Shown here piece after piece: positions 51,066 through 59,395 of a DNA stretch of 64,000 nucleotides (the stretch's first letter is position 1; every line of letters begins with the position of its first letter). The DNA is from Clostridiales bacterium (GTDB lineage: Bacteria; Bacillota; Clostridia; Christensenellales; QALW01). The notes beneath the pieces are model-generated. The model saw only the letters and a list, made by a program, of their open reading frames with translations. It was not told the origin of the DNA and made no database searches. The position numbers and the translations under genes are program-made. The DNA is taken from positions 62,001 through 126,000 of the forward strand of contig SVIH01000003.1 in assembly GCA_015069575.1 (NCBI GenBank), given 5' to 3'.

Positions 51066-51277
51066 TGGTGGAGGCGAGGGGTACGCGTGCAGGCACGCTA
51101 TCTGCTCGTTGACCGTTCCGCTTGCTACCGCAATGCTCACAGTACCCAACTCGCACAACAATCCTAAAAACGATTATCAATCGTTTTCTTGACGGATTGT
51201 TCCCTCTCAGGGTTCGACTCCCCTTGCTATACTACTGAATAGTAAAACACACCGCATTTTTGCGGTGTGTTTTCTAT
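51066..51277 (-). repeat. tmRNA-3'-end repeat unit B (terminator + 162-nt core)
   Basis: Downstream of tmRNA on the minus strand: a terminator (51273-51244), then a 162-nt core from 51227 to 51066. The core starts with an inverted copy of the tmRNA T-arm region (51227-51208; one substitution and one deletion) and ends with a direct copy of the CCA end (CCCCTCGCCTCCACCA; 17 nt identical with flank, 51065-51081 against 51277-51293). Inside are a nested hairpin (AACAATCC/GGATTGTT enclosing AAAACGAT/ATCGTTTT) and the blocks GTGCGA, GGGTAC and GGTC at offsets 72, 81 and 114, close to offsets 74, 84 and 107 in unit A. Confidence 0.7.
51244..51273 (-). terminator. Terminator directly after tmRNA
   Basis: AAAACACACCGCA pairs with TGCGGTGTGTTTT, the T-run following the 3' arm on the minus strand. 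Confidence 0.85.
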
Positions 51278-51632
51278 TGGTGGAGGCGAGGGGAGTCGAA
51301 CCCCTGTCCAAAGAAGCGGAAATATGGTTTTCTACGAGTGTAGCCGATGATTAAAGATTCCCCTTTAAGCTTGCACAACGGCACGCTTGCTTATTGGGTA
51401 GCTTCATTTTTCATCGCAATCGCAAAGCTTAGATTGCTGACGTGCACTGCGTGTTTTGGCGCTGAGATCTAAGCCCGCAGTAAGCTTAGGTCAGCGGAAA
51501 CTGCATTAAGCAGCTACTAAATTAGTTCTGTTATTAGCGTTTATATTTACGCTTGGGTTTTTTGCGTGCGCCCCAAAATCACGACTCGCTTACCGTACCA
51601 CCGAACAACCCTGTCGAAACCTTTACGCCCCC
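51278..51632 (-). ncRNA. ssrA: Transfer-messenger RNA (tmRNA)
   Basis: A 355-nt RNA. The 5' end GGGGGCGTAAAGGTTTCGAC and 3' end CGCCTCCACCA pair as a tRNA-like acceptor (seven pairs, one G-U); T-arm GGGGTTCGACTCCCC and encoded CCA are present. The tag reading frame ends GCT AAT AAC AGA ACT AAT TTA GTA GCT GCT TAA, i.e. a tag finishing ANNRTNLVAA; the resume codon was not proven. It lies close to smpB, whose product is its protein partner in rescuing stalled ribosomes. Confidence 0.95.
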
Positions 51633-51654
51633 ATATTTTAAGGCTTTTTAAGCC

Positions 51655-52491
51655 TTATTTATACCATATGCTATATAAGAACTTTATGGATTCACTGATC
51701 CAAGGTGCTGTATAGTGATCGTTTGTTATATCGTTTGATGCATAATCGCTTGTTGCAAGGCCATGCTGACCATAAGGATAGATATGCATTTCAAAAAGCA
51801 CTTTATTATTTGTTAAAGCATTTGCAAATTTTAAACTGTTCTGAACGGGAACAACCGCATCTTCTACCGTATGCCACAAGAATGTTGGCGGTGTGCTTTC
51901 GTTAACACTATTTTCCAAAGACATTTTTTTGTATACAGGCGAATTTACATCATTGGTGCCTGAAACATTTATAATCGAGCCCCTATGACTGATGTTTTCA
52001 TCAGCTGAAATAACAGGATATCCTAATATTAAAGCATCAGGGCGGATATCTTCTGCTTTGGTTTTTAATGTATCAAGCACACATTCATCGTTCCACCAAA
52101 CACCAAGGCTTGCGGCAAGATGGCCGCCTGCAGAGTATCCGTTAACTACCACTTTATTAATATCAATGTTCCACTTTTTTGCATTGTTCCTTATGAATTT
52201 TATAGCAGCGGCGGCTTCAATAAGCTGTTGAGGGTATTTTTCCGGATGAACGCTGTAATTAAGCACAAACGCACTAAATCCTTTTGAAAGGTATTTAAAT
52301 GCCATACTTTCACCTTCGCGCTGCATACTTACATTTGCATAAGCACCGCCCGGAATGATCAATATACAAGGATTTAACCTATCTTTGTTAACTTCTTTAT
52401 AATTATCGTTAATGTAGCATGTAAGTTCCGGTTCCTGTGTTGTTTTTAAACAAGGAAACTCTTTTTTTAAATTTACTTTAAAAAATTCCAT
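51655..52491 (-). CDS. Alpha/beta hydrolase, esterase/lipase-like
   Basis: A 278-residue hydrolase: oxyanion-hole LIIPGGAYANVS near residues 44-55, nucleophile elbow GYSAGGH near 118-124, acidic residue in HTVEDAVVP near 212 and catalytic His in QHGLATSDY near 245. The layout is that of BD-FAE/acetyl-esterase-like enzymes that remove acyl groups from sugars. No signal peptide, hence cytoplasmic. It overlaps smpB by one base. A hairpin (AAGGCTT/AAGCCTT, 51640-51656) at its stop may attenuate read-through into ssrA. Confidence 0.8.
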   Translation of the reverse strand: MEFFKVNLKKEFPCLKTTQEPELTCYINDNYKEVNKDRLNPCILIIPGGAYANVSMQREGESMAFKYLSKGFSAFVLNYSVHPEKYPQQLIEAAAAIKFIRNNAKKWNIDINKVVVNGYSAGGHLAASLGVWWNDECVLDTLKTKAEDIRPDALILGYPVISADENISHRGSIINVSGTNDVNSPVYKKMSLENSVNESTPPTFLWHTVEDAVVPVQNSLKFANALTNNKVLFEMHIYPYGQHGLATSDYASNDITNDHYTAPWISESIKFLYSIWYK

Positions 52492-52952
52492 TATTCTCCC
52501 CTATTCTTTGTAGCGCGATCAATGGCGCGATTAATATCTTTAATTGCTTGATCTTGCCTTTTATCGTGAAGTTTTTTACCTTTACAAAGGGCAACTTCAA
52601 TTTTAACAAAGCCACTTTTAAAATATGCTTTTAAAGGTATAAGAGTGTAACCATCTATTTTCATTTTGCCAAACAGACGGTCTATTTCGCGGCGATGCAT
52701 TAAAAGTTTTCTGGTGCGCATTGGATCCTTATTAAAAATATTTCCTTTTTCATAAGGTGAAATATGCATACCGATAACAAACATCTCTCCACCGCGGATG
52801 ATTATATGGCTATCCTTCAGATTAGTTTTGCCCTGACGCAGTGATTTAACTTCTGTGCCAAATAATTGAATGCCTGCCTCAAAAGTATCTTCAACAAAAT
52901 AATCGTGGCGTGCCTTTTTATTTTCAGTTATTATCTTTATACCTTTTTCCAT
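52491..52952 (-). CDS. smpB: SsrA-binding protein SmpB
   Basis: The 153 residues match SmpB: NKKARHDYFVEDTFEAGIQLFGTEVKSLR near residues 11-39 (key part: EAGIQLFGTEVKSLR), LLMHRREIDRLFGKM near 83-97, and the C-terminal KGKKLHDKRQ tail that mimics a codon-anticodon helix. SmpB delivers tmRNA to ribosomes stalled at the end of broken messages. It follows rnr by a 53-nt gap and lies close to ssrA on the same strand, the normal clostridial arrangement. Confidence 0.97.
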   Translation of the reverse strand: MEKGIKIITENKKARHDYFVEDTFEAGIQLFGTEVKSLRQGKTNLKDSHIIIRGGEMFVIGMHISPYEKGNIFNKDPMRTRKLLMHRREIDRLFGKMKIDGYTLIPLKAYFKSGFVKIEVALCKGKKLHDKRQDQAIKDINRAIDRATKNRGE

Positions 52953-53005
52953 TATTTTCTCCAGGATAAATTACTTTTAAATATTACCTTTTTTTTATTA
53001 AAAAG

Positions 53006-55060
53006 TCAAGCCAAAAGAGTAAAATCAACTTTTCCTTCAAGGGTATCTGCACTAAATACCCTTATTTTTACATTATCCCCTAAACGATAGCATTTGCTGT
53101 CACTTTTAAGGCGATAATTTGCTTCATCAAAATCAAAATAACCGTCCATTGTGCTGATAGGAACAAATCCTTCAACGGTGTTTGGCAATTCAACAAAAAT
53201 ACCGTACGCTGTAACCCCTGAAACTATACCAAAAAATTCCTCTCCGATGTGTTTGGACATATACTGCGCTTTACGAATATCGGTTACATCCCTTTCGCAC
53301 ATTGCCGCATTAATTTCTTGTAATGTTGAAACATTTGCTGTGTTTTCAAGCCTTTGTTTAAGGGATTTTAATCCACCCTGATTATTTAAAAACCACATAT
53401 TAAGCGCGCGATGAACCATTAAATCAGGATATCTGCGGATAGGTGAAGTGAAATGCAGATAGTATTCATATGCCAAGCCAAAGTGTCCGTCATTTGTAGG
53501 CTTGTATTTTGCCTTGCTCATGGAACGAAGCATCGTTTTTTTAATCAGTGCTTCTTCGGGAGTATCCTTAACCTTATTTAATATATCATTAAAATCCTGT
53601 GGTTTAGGATCATCCTTTAAAAAGATATTAAATGGCTTTAGTACTTCTTTAAATGATTCTAATTTTTTCTCATCCGGTTTTTCATGAACCCTGTATATTG
53701 AAGGCAATGCTTTATTTACCATATGTTTGGCAACAGTTTTATTAGCAAGAAGCATAAATTGTTCTATAATTTTATTGGAAATTCCAATTTCATATTCCTG
53801 AATATCCACTGGAAAATCATTTTCATCTAAAATTACTTTGGCTTCAGGTAAATCAAAATCAATACTGCCCCGTTTTTTTGCACCATTAATTAAAATAAGG
53901 GCAAGTTCCTTCATCAAAAGCAACATACCTAATATATCCTTATATTCCTTGCGTTTTGGGCTTTTGGAGTTTTCTAATATATCAGTTACATCACTATAAT
54001 TCATTCGATGCTTACTGTTTATAACTGAAGGTTGAATTGAATAATCCACGACTTTGCCTTGTTTTGAAACGAGCATAAAACAAGAAATAGTAAGCCTGTC
54101 CACTTTTTCGTTCAAAGAGCATATTCCATTTGAAAGTTCTTTAGGAAGCATTGGATATACAGTGCCGGGAATATATACACTGGTTGCCCTTAAGCATGCC
54201 TGTTTATCAATAGGGCTATCCATTAAAACATAATGGGATACATCTGCAATATGAACGCCTAAAAGATATTCACCTTTTTCTGTAATTTCCAAAGAAACAG
54301 CATCATCAAGGTCTTTAGCATCTTCCCCATCAATAGTAATAACCGTAAGTTTTCTTAAATCAAGACGGTTATATAAATCTTCTTCACTTACGCTTTTGGG
54401 TATATCCCTACAAGCATCAATAACTTCTTTGGGAAAGTTTTGTTCTATACCGTATTTATAAAGCACTGAAAGAATAGCTGTACTTTCATTTTCGCTTGAG
54501 CCTAAATTTTTTAAGACCTTACACACACCATAACTTTTATTTGTTGGATAAGATGTTATCTGGCAAACTGCCTTATCGCCTACCTGTACTTGACCGCCAT
54601 TACTTTTAGGCAAAATAAAAACAGTGTGAAGTTTTTTTTCATCAGGAACTAAAAAATATGTGCTACCTTCTTTAACAACTGTGCCTACAATTTCTGTGTA
54701 TGCACGCCTTATTACCTTTATAACACGGCAATTTTTACCTAAAACCTTTACTAAAACCCTATCATTATGCATTAACATAAATTCACGGCTATGAACAATT
54801 TTTAAATCTTCTTTTAATCCTTCTGCCATAAAGAAATCGGCGCCTGATATAGTAGAACAAACTACACCTTCCATTAGCCCTTCGCTTTGCGGTAAACAAT
54901 ATAACCCTTTCTTTTTTATAAGTTTACCTTCATTACTTAACCTTTCAAGAAGGGTTTTTACCATTTTTTGCTGCGATGGATGTAAATTCATTCTTCTTGT
55001 TATTTCTTTTACGCCCATTAGTTTATCTGCCTTTTTTATAATGTTAATTATATTTTCCAT
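53006..55060 (-). CDS. rnr: Ribonuclease R
   Basis: At 684 residues: N-terminal winged-helix region (KEITRRMNLHPSQQKMVKTLLERL), cold-shock-like segments, RNB catalytic domain with TIDGEDAKDLDDAVSLE near residues 239-255 carrying the four catalytic aspartates, and HFTSPIRRYPDLMVHRALN near 543-561, then C-terminal S1 (GIVSGVTAYGIFVELPNTVEGFV). It degrades structured RNA 3' to 5' and acts on tmRNA-tagged messages. The C-terminal basic tail found in many RNase R enzymes is missing, since the protein ends soon after S1. Part of a secG-rnr-smpB run. Confidence 0.96.
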   Translation of the reverse strand: MENIINIIKKADKLMGVKEITRRMNLHPSQQKMVKTLLERLSNEGKLIKKKGLYCLPQSEGLMEGVVCSTISGADFFMAEGLKEDLKIVHSREFMLMHNDRVLVKVLGKNCRVIKVIRRAYTEIVGTVVKEGSTYFLVPDEKKLHTVFILPKSNGGQVQVGDKAVCQITSYPTNKSYGVCKVLKNLGSSENESTAILSVLYKYGIEQNFPKEVIDACRDIPKSVSEEDLYNRLDLRKLTVITIDGEDAKDLDDAVSLEITEKGEYLLGVHIADVSHYVLMDSPIDKQACLRATSVYIPGTVYPMLPKELSNGICSLNEKVDRLTISCFMLVSKQGKVVDYSIQPSVINSKHRMNYSDVTDILENSKSPKRKEYKDILGMLLLMKELALILINGAKKRGSIDFDLPEAKVILDENDFPVDIQEYEIGISNKIIEQFMLLANKTVAKHMVNKALPSIYRVHEKPDEKKLESFKEVLKPFNIFLKDDPKPQDFNDILNKVKDTPEEALIKKTMLRSMSKAKYKPTNDGHFGLAYEYYLHFTSPIRRYPDLMVHRALNMWFLNNQGGLKSLKQRLENTANVSTLQEINAAMCERDVTDIRKAQYMSKHIGEEFFGIVSGVTAYGIFVELPNTVEGFVPISTMDGYFDFDEANYRLKSDSKCYRLGDNVKIRVFSADTLEGKVDFTLLA

Positions 55061-55100
55061 ATAAATATAGTATTACCTCTTAAAAATAAACAAATTCACA

Positions 55101-55136
55101 AAAAAACCGTGTCCTCGCTTAAAGCGAAAACACGGC
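55101..55136 (-). terminator. Terminator after secG
   Basis: On the minus strand CCGTGT with ACACGG and inner CGCTT with AAGCG form a two-part stem, followed by TTTTTTT. Confidence 0.82.
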
Positions 55137-55155
55137 ATTAAAACAAACGGTTTTA

Positions 55156-55470
55156 TTAAAGGGTATTTACAATGGCATTGATCGCTGATGTTGTAGTTTC
55201 ACTATCAGCTTTCGCTGCTGAATCCATTGCAAAAAGAATTGTAAGAATTACGCTTATTATAACAAATAAAACAACACATATCTTTGTTATCTTTGCAAGT
55301 TTTGCATCATTACCTAATTCTTTACCCTTGCCGAAATAATTATCGCTTTCACTGTTTGCGGTAACACCTGTAATTCCTTCGCTTTTGCTCTTCTGAAGTG
55401 CTACTGCAACTATAATAATAAGTGCTAATATAATAATCAATATTTCAAGAATAAGTTGAATAACAGTCAT
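55156..55470 (-). CDS. secG: Preprotein translocase subunit SecG
   Basis: A 104-residue protein with two transmembrane helices (about residues 5-27 and 60-83) separated by the conserved ALQKSKSEGITGV cytoplasmic segment and GKGKELGNDAKLAKIT. SecG assists the SecYE channel in protein export. A longer frame starts at 55494; ATG 55470 was chosen for its GGAGG site and because the extra N-terminal residues are not typical. It is monocistronic with a terminator separating it from rnr. Confidence 0.93.
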   Translation of the reverse strand: MTVIQLILEILIIILALIIIVAVALQKSKSEGITGVTANSESDNYFGKGKELGNDAKLAKITKICVVLFVIISVILTILFAMDSAAKADSETTTSAINAIVNTL

Positions 55471-55571
55471 TTGAATAACCTCCGTCAAATTCAATCAAAA
55501 CAGATTATAACACACTTATGTTTTTTCCGCAAGCATATTTTTGAAAGTTTTTACATTTTACAATTTATAGG

Positions 55572-55600
55572 TTGACAAAATACGCATAAAGTGTTAACAT
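55572..55600 (+). promoter_or_regulatory. Promoter of the wall-hydrolase gene
   Basis: TTGACA (55572-55577), 17 nt, TAACAT (55595-55600). The first 20 nt, TTGACAAAATACGCATAAAG, are identical to the glnN promoter. TGTTAC/GTAACA inverted repeats follow between here and the start codon. Confidence 0.65.
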
Positions 55601-55662
55601 ATTACAAAAGTGTTACATATTCCTTCTTGTGTAACAAAAAACTACGAAAGCGGTTATTTTAA

Positions 55663-57480
55663 ATGAAGCGTATTATAGCATTTTTGCTTACAATTTTATT
55701 AATATTGCCTTTATTAACATTTTTGGATGTTGGGGCGGAACCTATAGATCAGGAATCCCAGGGCTATGACGTATATGAAATTCAGTACATACTTAAAAAG
55801 TTTGGTTATTTCACCCACGATTGTACCGGATATTTTGGCGAAGCTACCGCACAGGCTGTTAAACAGTTCCAAAAAGACAAGGGTTTTGAAGCCACCGGTA
55901 TTGCTGATGATGATACTGTTGCAGTATTACGCAACGCAAACTGCGCAGAAGCAACAGTAACCATTAAAACTCAACTTAATGTTCGCGAAAACTCTGATTC
56001 ATCAAGTGAAGTTATTGATTCACTTGCACGTAATTCAAAAGTATATATTTATTCTGAAAAAGATGATTGGTATCATGTTGAAACTGAAAATGGCATTTTA
56101 GGATTTATTTTAAAGAAATATCTTACACCCGGTGATATCCAAGGTTTAGTAGGAAAAATTACCGGTGTAACAGATGCAGTTAATGTTCGCACAAAACCTG
56201 AAATTGATGCAGTTGTTGCCTTTAAAATAACAAATGATAATGAAGTAAATATTACAGGTGGTAGTGGCGACTGGTTTAAAATTACCCACGAAGGTAAAAC
56301 AGGTTACATTTTCAGGCAGTATATTTCCATCGGCGCTGAAGGTGGCTCATCCACAATTTTAGGCGAAGTTGTAGATCCTTTTAAGGCAAGCATCAAATCT
56401 TCTTCACTTAAGGTTCGTTCAGGCCCAAGCACAGGATATGATACTGTTTCAACCATTAATAAAGGTACGACTTTTACCGTTTTAGGCAAAAGCGGAAATT
56501 GGTATTATATTGAACTTTCAAACGGCACAAAAGGTTATGCAAGCGCAGATTATATTCAAAAAGGCAGCGGTTATTCAACATGTACGGTTAATGCAAGCGG
56601 TTCGGTAAATGTACGCAAAGGCCCCGGTACTACTTACGATATTGTTGCAACCGCTAAAAAAGGCGAAGTTGTTACACTTTTAGACGATTCAAGTTCATGG
56701 TATAAAATCAAAACTGCTTCAGGCAAAGAAGGTTATATTTCAGGTGAATATGTTAAACTTGGCGGAAATATCAATTCAAATGATCCTTCAGTTTTAAAGC
56801 CTGACGGTACCTTTAAATCAGGTTCACAGGGCAACGATGTTGTTACCATTCAGAACCGCCTTAAAAAGCTTGGTTACTTTACAGCTTCTGCCACAGGTTA
56901 TTATGGTTCTGCAACAGTTTCTTCCGTTAAGGCTTTCCAGAAAGCCAACGGATTAAGCGCTGACGGTAACTGTAACAAAAAGACACTTGATAAGTTATTT
57001 TCTTCTTCTGCTATTTCAAAATCTTCTTCATCAAGCAGTAGTAACGGTGGTGGCGGCGGTGATACCAGCGGTCCTGCAGGTAACACAGGCACCGATTTAG
57101 GCAGGCAGATCGCTGAATATTCAAAGAACTTCCTTGGCGTACCGTATGTTTTAGGTGGAAACGGTCCTAAAACTTTTGACTGTTCAGGCTTTACCAAATA
57201 CGTTTATGCTCACTTTGGAATTTCAATTCCCCGTACTGCATACACACAGGGTTATTGGAACAAGGGTACAAAGATCACTTCAATTTCTGCCCTGCAGATA
57301 GGTGACCTTGTATTCTTTAACACAATGGGTGACAGTGACCTTTGCGACCACGCAGGTATATATTTAGGTAACGGACAGATAATCCATGCTTCGTCAGGTT
57401 CTGCAAGAAAGGTTGTTATATCTAATTTCAGCCAGTCCTACTATAAATCAAATTTCTCTTGGGGAAGGCGTGTTATCTGA
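55663..57480 (+). CDS. Secreted NlpC/P60 endopeptidase with SH3b and PG-binding repeats
   Basis: A 605-residue exported wall hydrolase. Order: signal peptide (1-25), peptidoglycan-binding domain (about 30-90; YDVYEIQYILKKFGYF), four SH3b domains (about 94-155, 163-220, 233-297, 303-363), a second peptidoglycan-binding domain (about 383-445), a Ser/Gly linker (450-475) and the NlpC/P60 catalytic domain (480-605) with DCSGFTKYVY (Cys nucleophile), GDLVFF and CDHAGIYLG (His). It cleaves gamma-D-Glu-meso-DAP bonds. No clear ribosome site precedes the ATG, only a weak GAAAGCGG. Confidence 0.93.
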   Translation: MKRIIAFLLTILLILPLLTFLDVGAEPIDQESQGYDVYEIQYILKKFGYFTHDCTGYFGEATAQAVKQFQKDKGFEATGIADDDTVAVLRNANCAEATVTIKTQLNVRENSDSSSEVIDSLARNSKVYIYSEKDDWYHVETENGILGFILKKYLTPGDIQGLVGKITGVTDAVNVRTKPEIDAVVAFKITNDNEVNITGGSGDWFKITHEGKTGYIFRQYISIGAEGGSSTILGEVVDPFKASIKSSSLKVRSGPSTGYDTVSTINKGTTFTVLGKSGNWYYIELSNGTKGYASADYIQKGSGYSTCTVNASGSVNVRKGPGTTYDIVATAKKGEVVTLLDDSSSWYKIKTASGKEGYISGEYVKLGGNINSNDPSVLKPDGTFKSGSQGNDVVTIQNRLKKLGYFTASATGYYGSATVSSVKAFQKANGLSADGNCNKKTLDKLFSSSAISKSSSSSSSNGGGGGDTSGPAGNTGTDLGRQIAEYSKNFLGVPYVLGGNGPKTFDCSGFTKYVYAHFGISIPRTAYTQGYWNKGTKITSISALQIGDLVFFNTMGDSDLCDHAGIYLGNGQIIHASSGSARKVVISNFSQSYYKSNFSWGRRVI

Positions 57481-58220
57481 TGGAGCTTGTTAAACCAAAC
57501 GAAAGAATAGATGATTTACAATTCAGGGGTCTGAAGATTATTCAGAACCCTGAATATTTCTGTTTTGGCACTGATGCGGTACTGCTTGCTGACTTTGCAA
57601 CCGTTAAAAAGAATGCTTATATCTGTGATTTAGGAACAGGTACAGGTATTTTGCCTATTCTTTTATACGGCAGGCACGAATATACACATTGTGATGCGGT
57701 GGAAATTCAAGATTTTATGGCAGAAATGACTACCCGCACAGTTAAACTTAATAATTTAGAAGGTAAAATTACTGTTCATAATAATGATTTAAGGAAAGTA
57801 AAAGAGTTTTTGCCTAACGCTAAGTATTCTACCGTTGTTTGTAATCCCCCATATAAAAAGGAAAACAGCGGTGAATTTAATAAAGATGATGCCCACACAA
57901 TTTCCAAGCACGAAGCCACTTGCACATTAGATGATATTTGCATTGCGGCAAACCATCTTTTAAAAAACGGCGGAAGGCTTGCCATGGTGAACCATAGCGA
58001 CAGGCTTGTTGATATATTTTTAACTATGCGAAAATATAACATTGAACCAAAGCGTGTTCGTCCTGTTCAGGCGCGCCCTAACACCCCTGCTTATATTGTT
58101 TTAGTTGAAGGTGTTAAGGAAGGTAAACCCTATATGAACTTTGAGCCTACCCTTAATATTTATAATGATGACGGCACGATAAACCAAGAAATTAACCGTA
58201 TTTATCATATGGAGGAATAA
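57480..58220 (+). CDS. tRNA1(Val) A37 N6-methyltransferase-like (TrmN6/YabB)
   Basis: A 246-residue SAM methyltransferase: ERIDDLQFRGLKIIQNP near the start, CFGTDAVLLADFA near 30-42, DLGTGTGILPILL near 53-65 (motif I) and VVCNPPYKKENS near 117-128 (catalytic NPPY). TrmN6 methylates N6 of A37 in tRNA-Val. A longer frame begins at 57459; ATG 57480 shares one base with the preceding TGA and begins at the family N-terminus. Forms an RNA-methylation pair with rsmI. Confidence 0.85.
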   Translation: MELVKPNERIDDLQFRGLKIIQNPEYFCFGTDAVLLADFATVKKNAYICDLGTGTGILPILLYGRHEYTHCDAVEIQDFMAEMTTRTVKLNNLEGKITVHNNDLRKVKEFLPNAKYSTVVCNPPYKKENSGEFNKDDAHTISKHEATCTLDDICIAANHLLKNGGRLAMVNHSDRLVDIFLTMRKYNIEPKRVRPVQARPNTPAYIVLVEGVKEGKPYMNFEPTLNIYNDDGTINQEINRIYHMEE

Positions 58221-58222
58221 TA

Positions 58223-59038
58223 ATGCCCCTTTACATTTGCGCTACGCCTATTGGCAATTTAGAAGATATAACTTTGCGCGCATTACGTATTTTAAAAGAA
58301 TGTGATGCTATTTACTGCGAGGATACACGCCATAGCGCTTCTTTGTTTTTTAAATATGAAATTAATAAGCCGTTGATTTCTTATCACGAACATAACGAGC
58401 AGTCACGCTCACAACAGATTTTAGACCGGGTTGAAAAAGGCGAAAGTATCGTGCTTGTTTCTGATGCAGGTATGCCCTGTATTTCTGACCCTGGGTACAT
58501 TGTAGTTAAAAATGCACGCGAAAGAAACTTGCCTGTTACAGTTTTGCCCGGCGCTAATGCAGGGCTTTGTGCGTTGGTGCTTTCAGGCTTTAAGTGTGAC
58601 CGTTTTGTGTTTGAAGGCTTTTTGCCTAAAACAAACAAAGAAAGAAAACTTCGTTTTGAATTTTTAAAAAAAGAAGAACGCGCTATTATTCTTCACGAAA
58701 GTCCCCACCATCTTGAAAAAACCTTACAGGAGATGGCAGAATACTTTGGCAACAGAAAAATCGCAGTTGTCAGGGAAATTACAAAAATTCACGAAGAAAC
58801 CGTTATCTTCCCAATAAACGCCTGGCAAGAAAATCTACCTACCATAAAAGGCGAGTTTGTTCTTGTTTTAGAGGAAAAAAAAAATATAGAAAAAGAAGAA
58901 TATGAGCATCTTTCATTAAAAGAACAGGTTAAACTTTTGCTCGATCAGGGCGTTGACAAAAAAGACGCAATTAAACAGGTTGCAAAAAGAATGAATGTGC
59001 CTAAAAATGATGTTTATATGGAAGCGATGGAATTGTAG
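58223..59038 (+). CDS. rsmI: 16S rRNA C1402 2'-O-methyltransferase RsmI
   Basis: The 271 residues match the tetrapyrrole-methylase-fold RsmI: LYICATPIGNLEDITLRALR near residue 3-22, DTRHSASLFFKY near 35-46, SDAGMPCISDPG near 80-91 and PGANAGLCALVLSG near 108-121. It methylates the 2'-hydroxyl of C1402 in 16S rRNA, near the decoding site. It starts 3 nt after the upstream methyltransferase gene stops, with GGAGG at the overlap. The two lie in a wall-hydrolase/RNA-methylation operon. Confidence 0.95.
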   Translation: MPLYICATPIGNLEDITLRALRILKECDAIYCEDTRHSASLFFKYEINKPLISYHEHNEQSRSQQILDRVEKGESIVLVSDAGMPCISDPGYIVVKNARERNLPVTVLPGANAGLCALVLSGFKCDRFVFEGFLPKTNKERKLRFEFLKKEERAIILHESPHHLEKTLQEMAEYFGNRKIAVVREITKIHEETVIFPINAWQENLPTIKGEFVLVLEEKKNIEKEEYEHLSLKEQVKLLLDQGVDKKDAIKQVAKRMNVPKNDVYMEAMEL

Positions 59039-59046
59039 AAAACTAA

Positions 59047-59072
59047 AAAAGGCTTGCAAATGCAAACCTTTT
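59047..59072. terminator. Terminator between rsmI and the XRE gene
   Basis: AAAAGGCTTGCA with TGCAAACCTTTT, close to the end of both convergent genes. Nearly identical to the terminator at 59805. Confidence 0.8.
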
Positions 59073-59295
59073 ATTTATATGTTTTTTGCGGGTTATCAGT
59101 TAAACCCAATATATAATCGGTGGTAGTATTATAGTATTTTGCAAGGGTTATTAAAATGTCTGTGGGAATATCCCTTATTCCCCGTTCATATCTGCTGTAC
59201 TGGGATTGCTTCATATTTAATATTTCCGCAATTTTTTGTTGAGTAAGATCGTGATCTTCCCTTAAATCCCGTAGCCTTTTATAATATACCGTCAT
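59071..59295 (-). CDS. XRE-family helix-turn-helix regulator
   Basis: A 74-residue lambda-repressor-like protein: LREDHDLTQQKIAEILNMKQSQYSRYERGIR (residues about 8-38; key part: LTQQKIAEILNMKQSQYSRYE) is the HTH, with TDYILGLTD at the end. Too short to hold an effector domain. It is divergent from a lipoprotein gene, with an inverted repeat TGGTAT-N7-ATACCA (59321-59339) over that gene's -35, the natural candidate operator. Confidence 0.88.
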   Translation of the reverse strand: MTVYYKRLRDLREDHDLTQQKIAEILNMKQSQYSRYERGIRDIPTDILITLAKYYNTTTDYILGLTDNPQKTYK

Positions 59296-59320
59296 TTATT
59301 GTACCACCTTAATAACCGTT

Positions 59321-59354
59321 TGGTATTGACACTATACCATAATTATGATATAAT
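59321..59354 (+). promoter_or_regulatory. Promoter and candidate XRE operator
   Basis: TTGACA (59326-59331), 17-nt spacer, TATAAT (59349-59354). The palindrome TGGTAT-TGACACT-ATACCA (59321-59339) covers the -35 box. Confidence 0.72.
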
Positions 59355-59395
59355 TTTATTGTTATATAACTATTTGGTTATAATAGGAGGTATTT

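Noticed and set aside
55578-55662. Possible c-di-AMP or other riboswitch in the wall-hydrolase leader
   Set aside because: The leader is only about 60 nt and lacks the conserved blocks of known c-di-AMP or c-di-GMP aptamers; only inverted TGTTAC repeats are visible.
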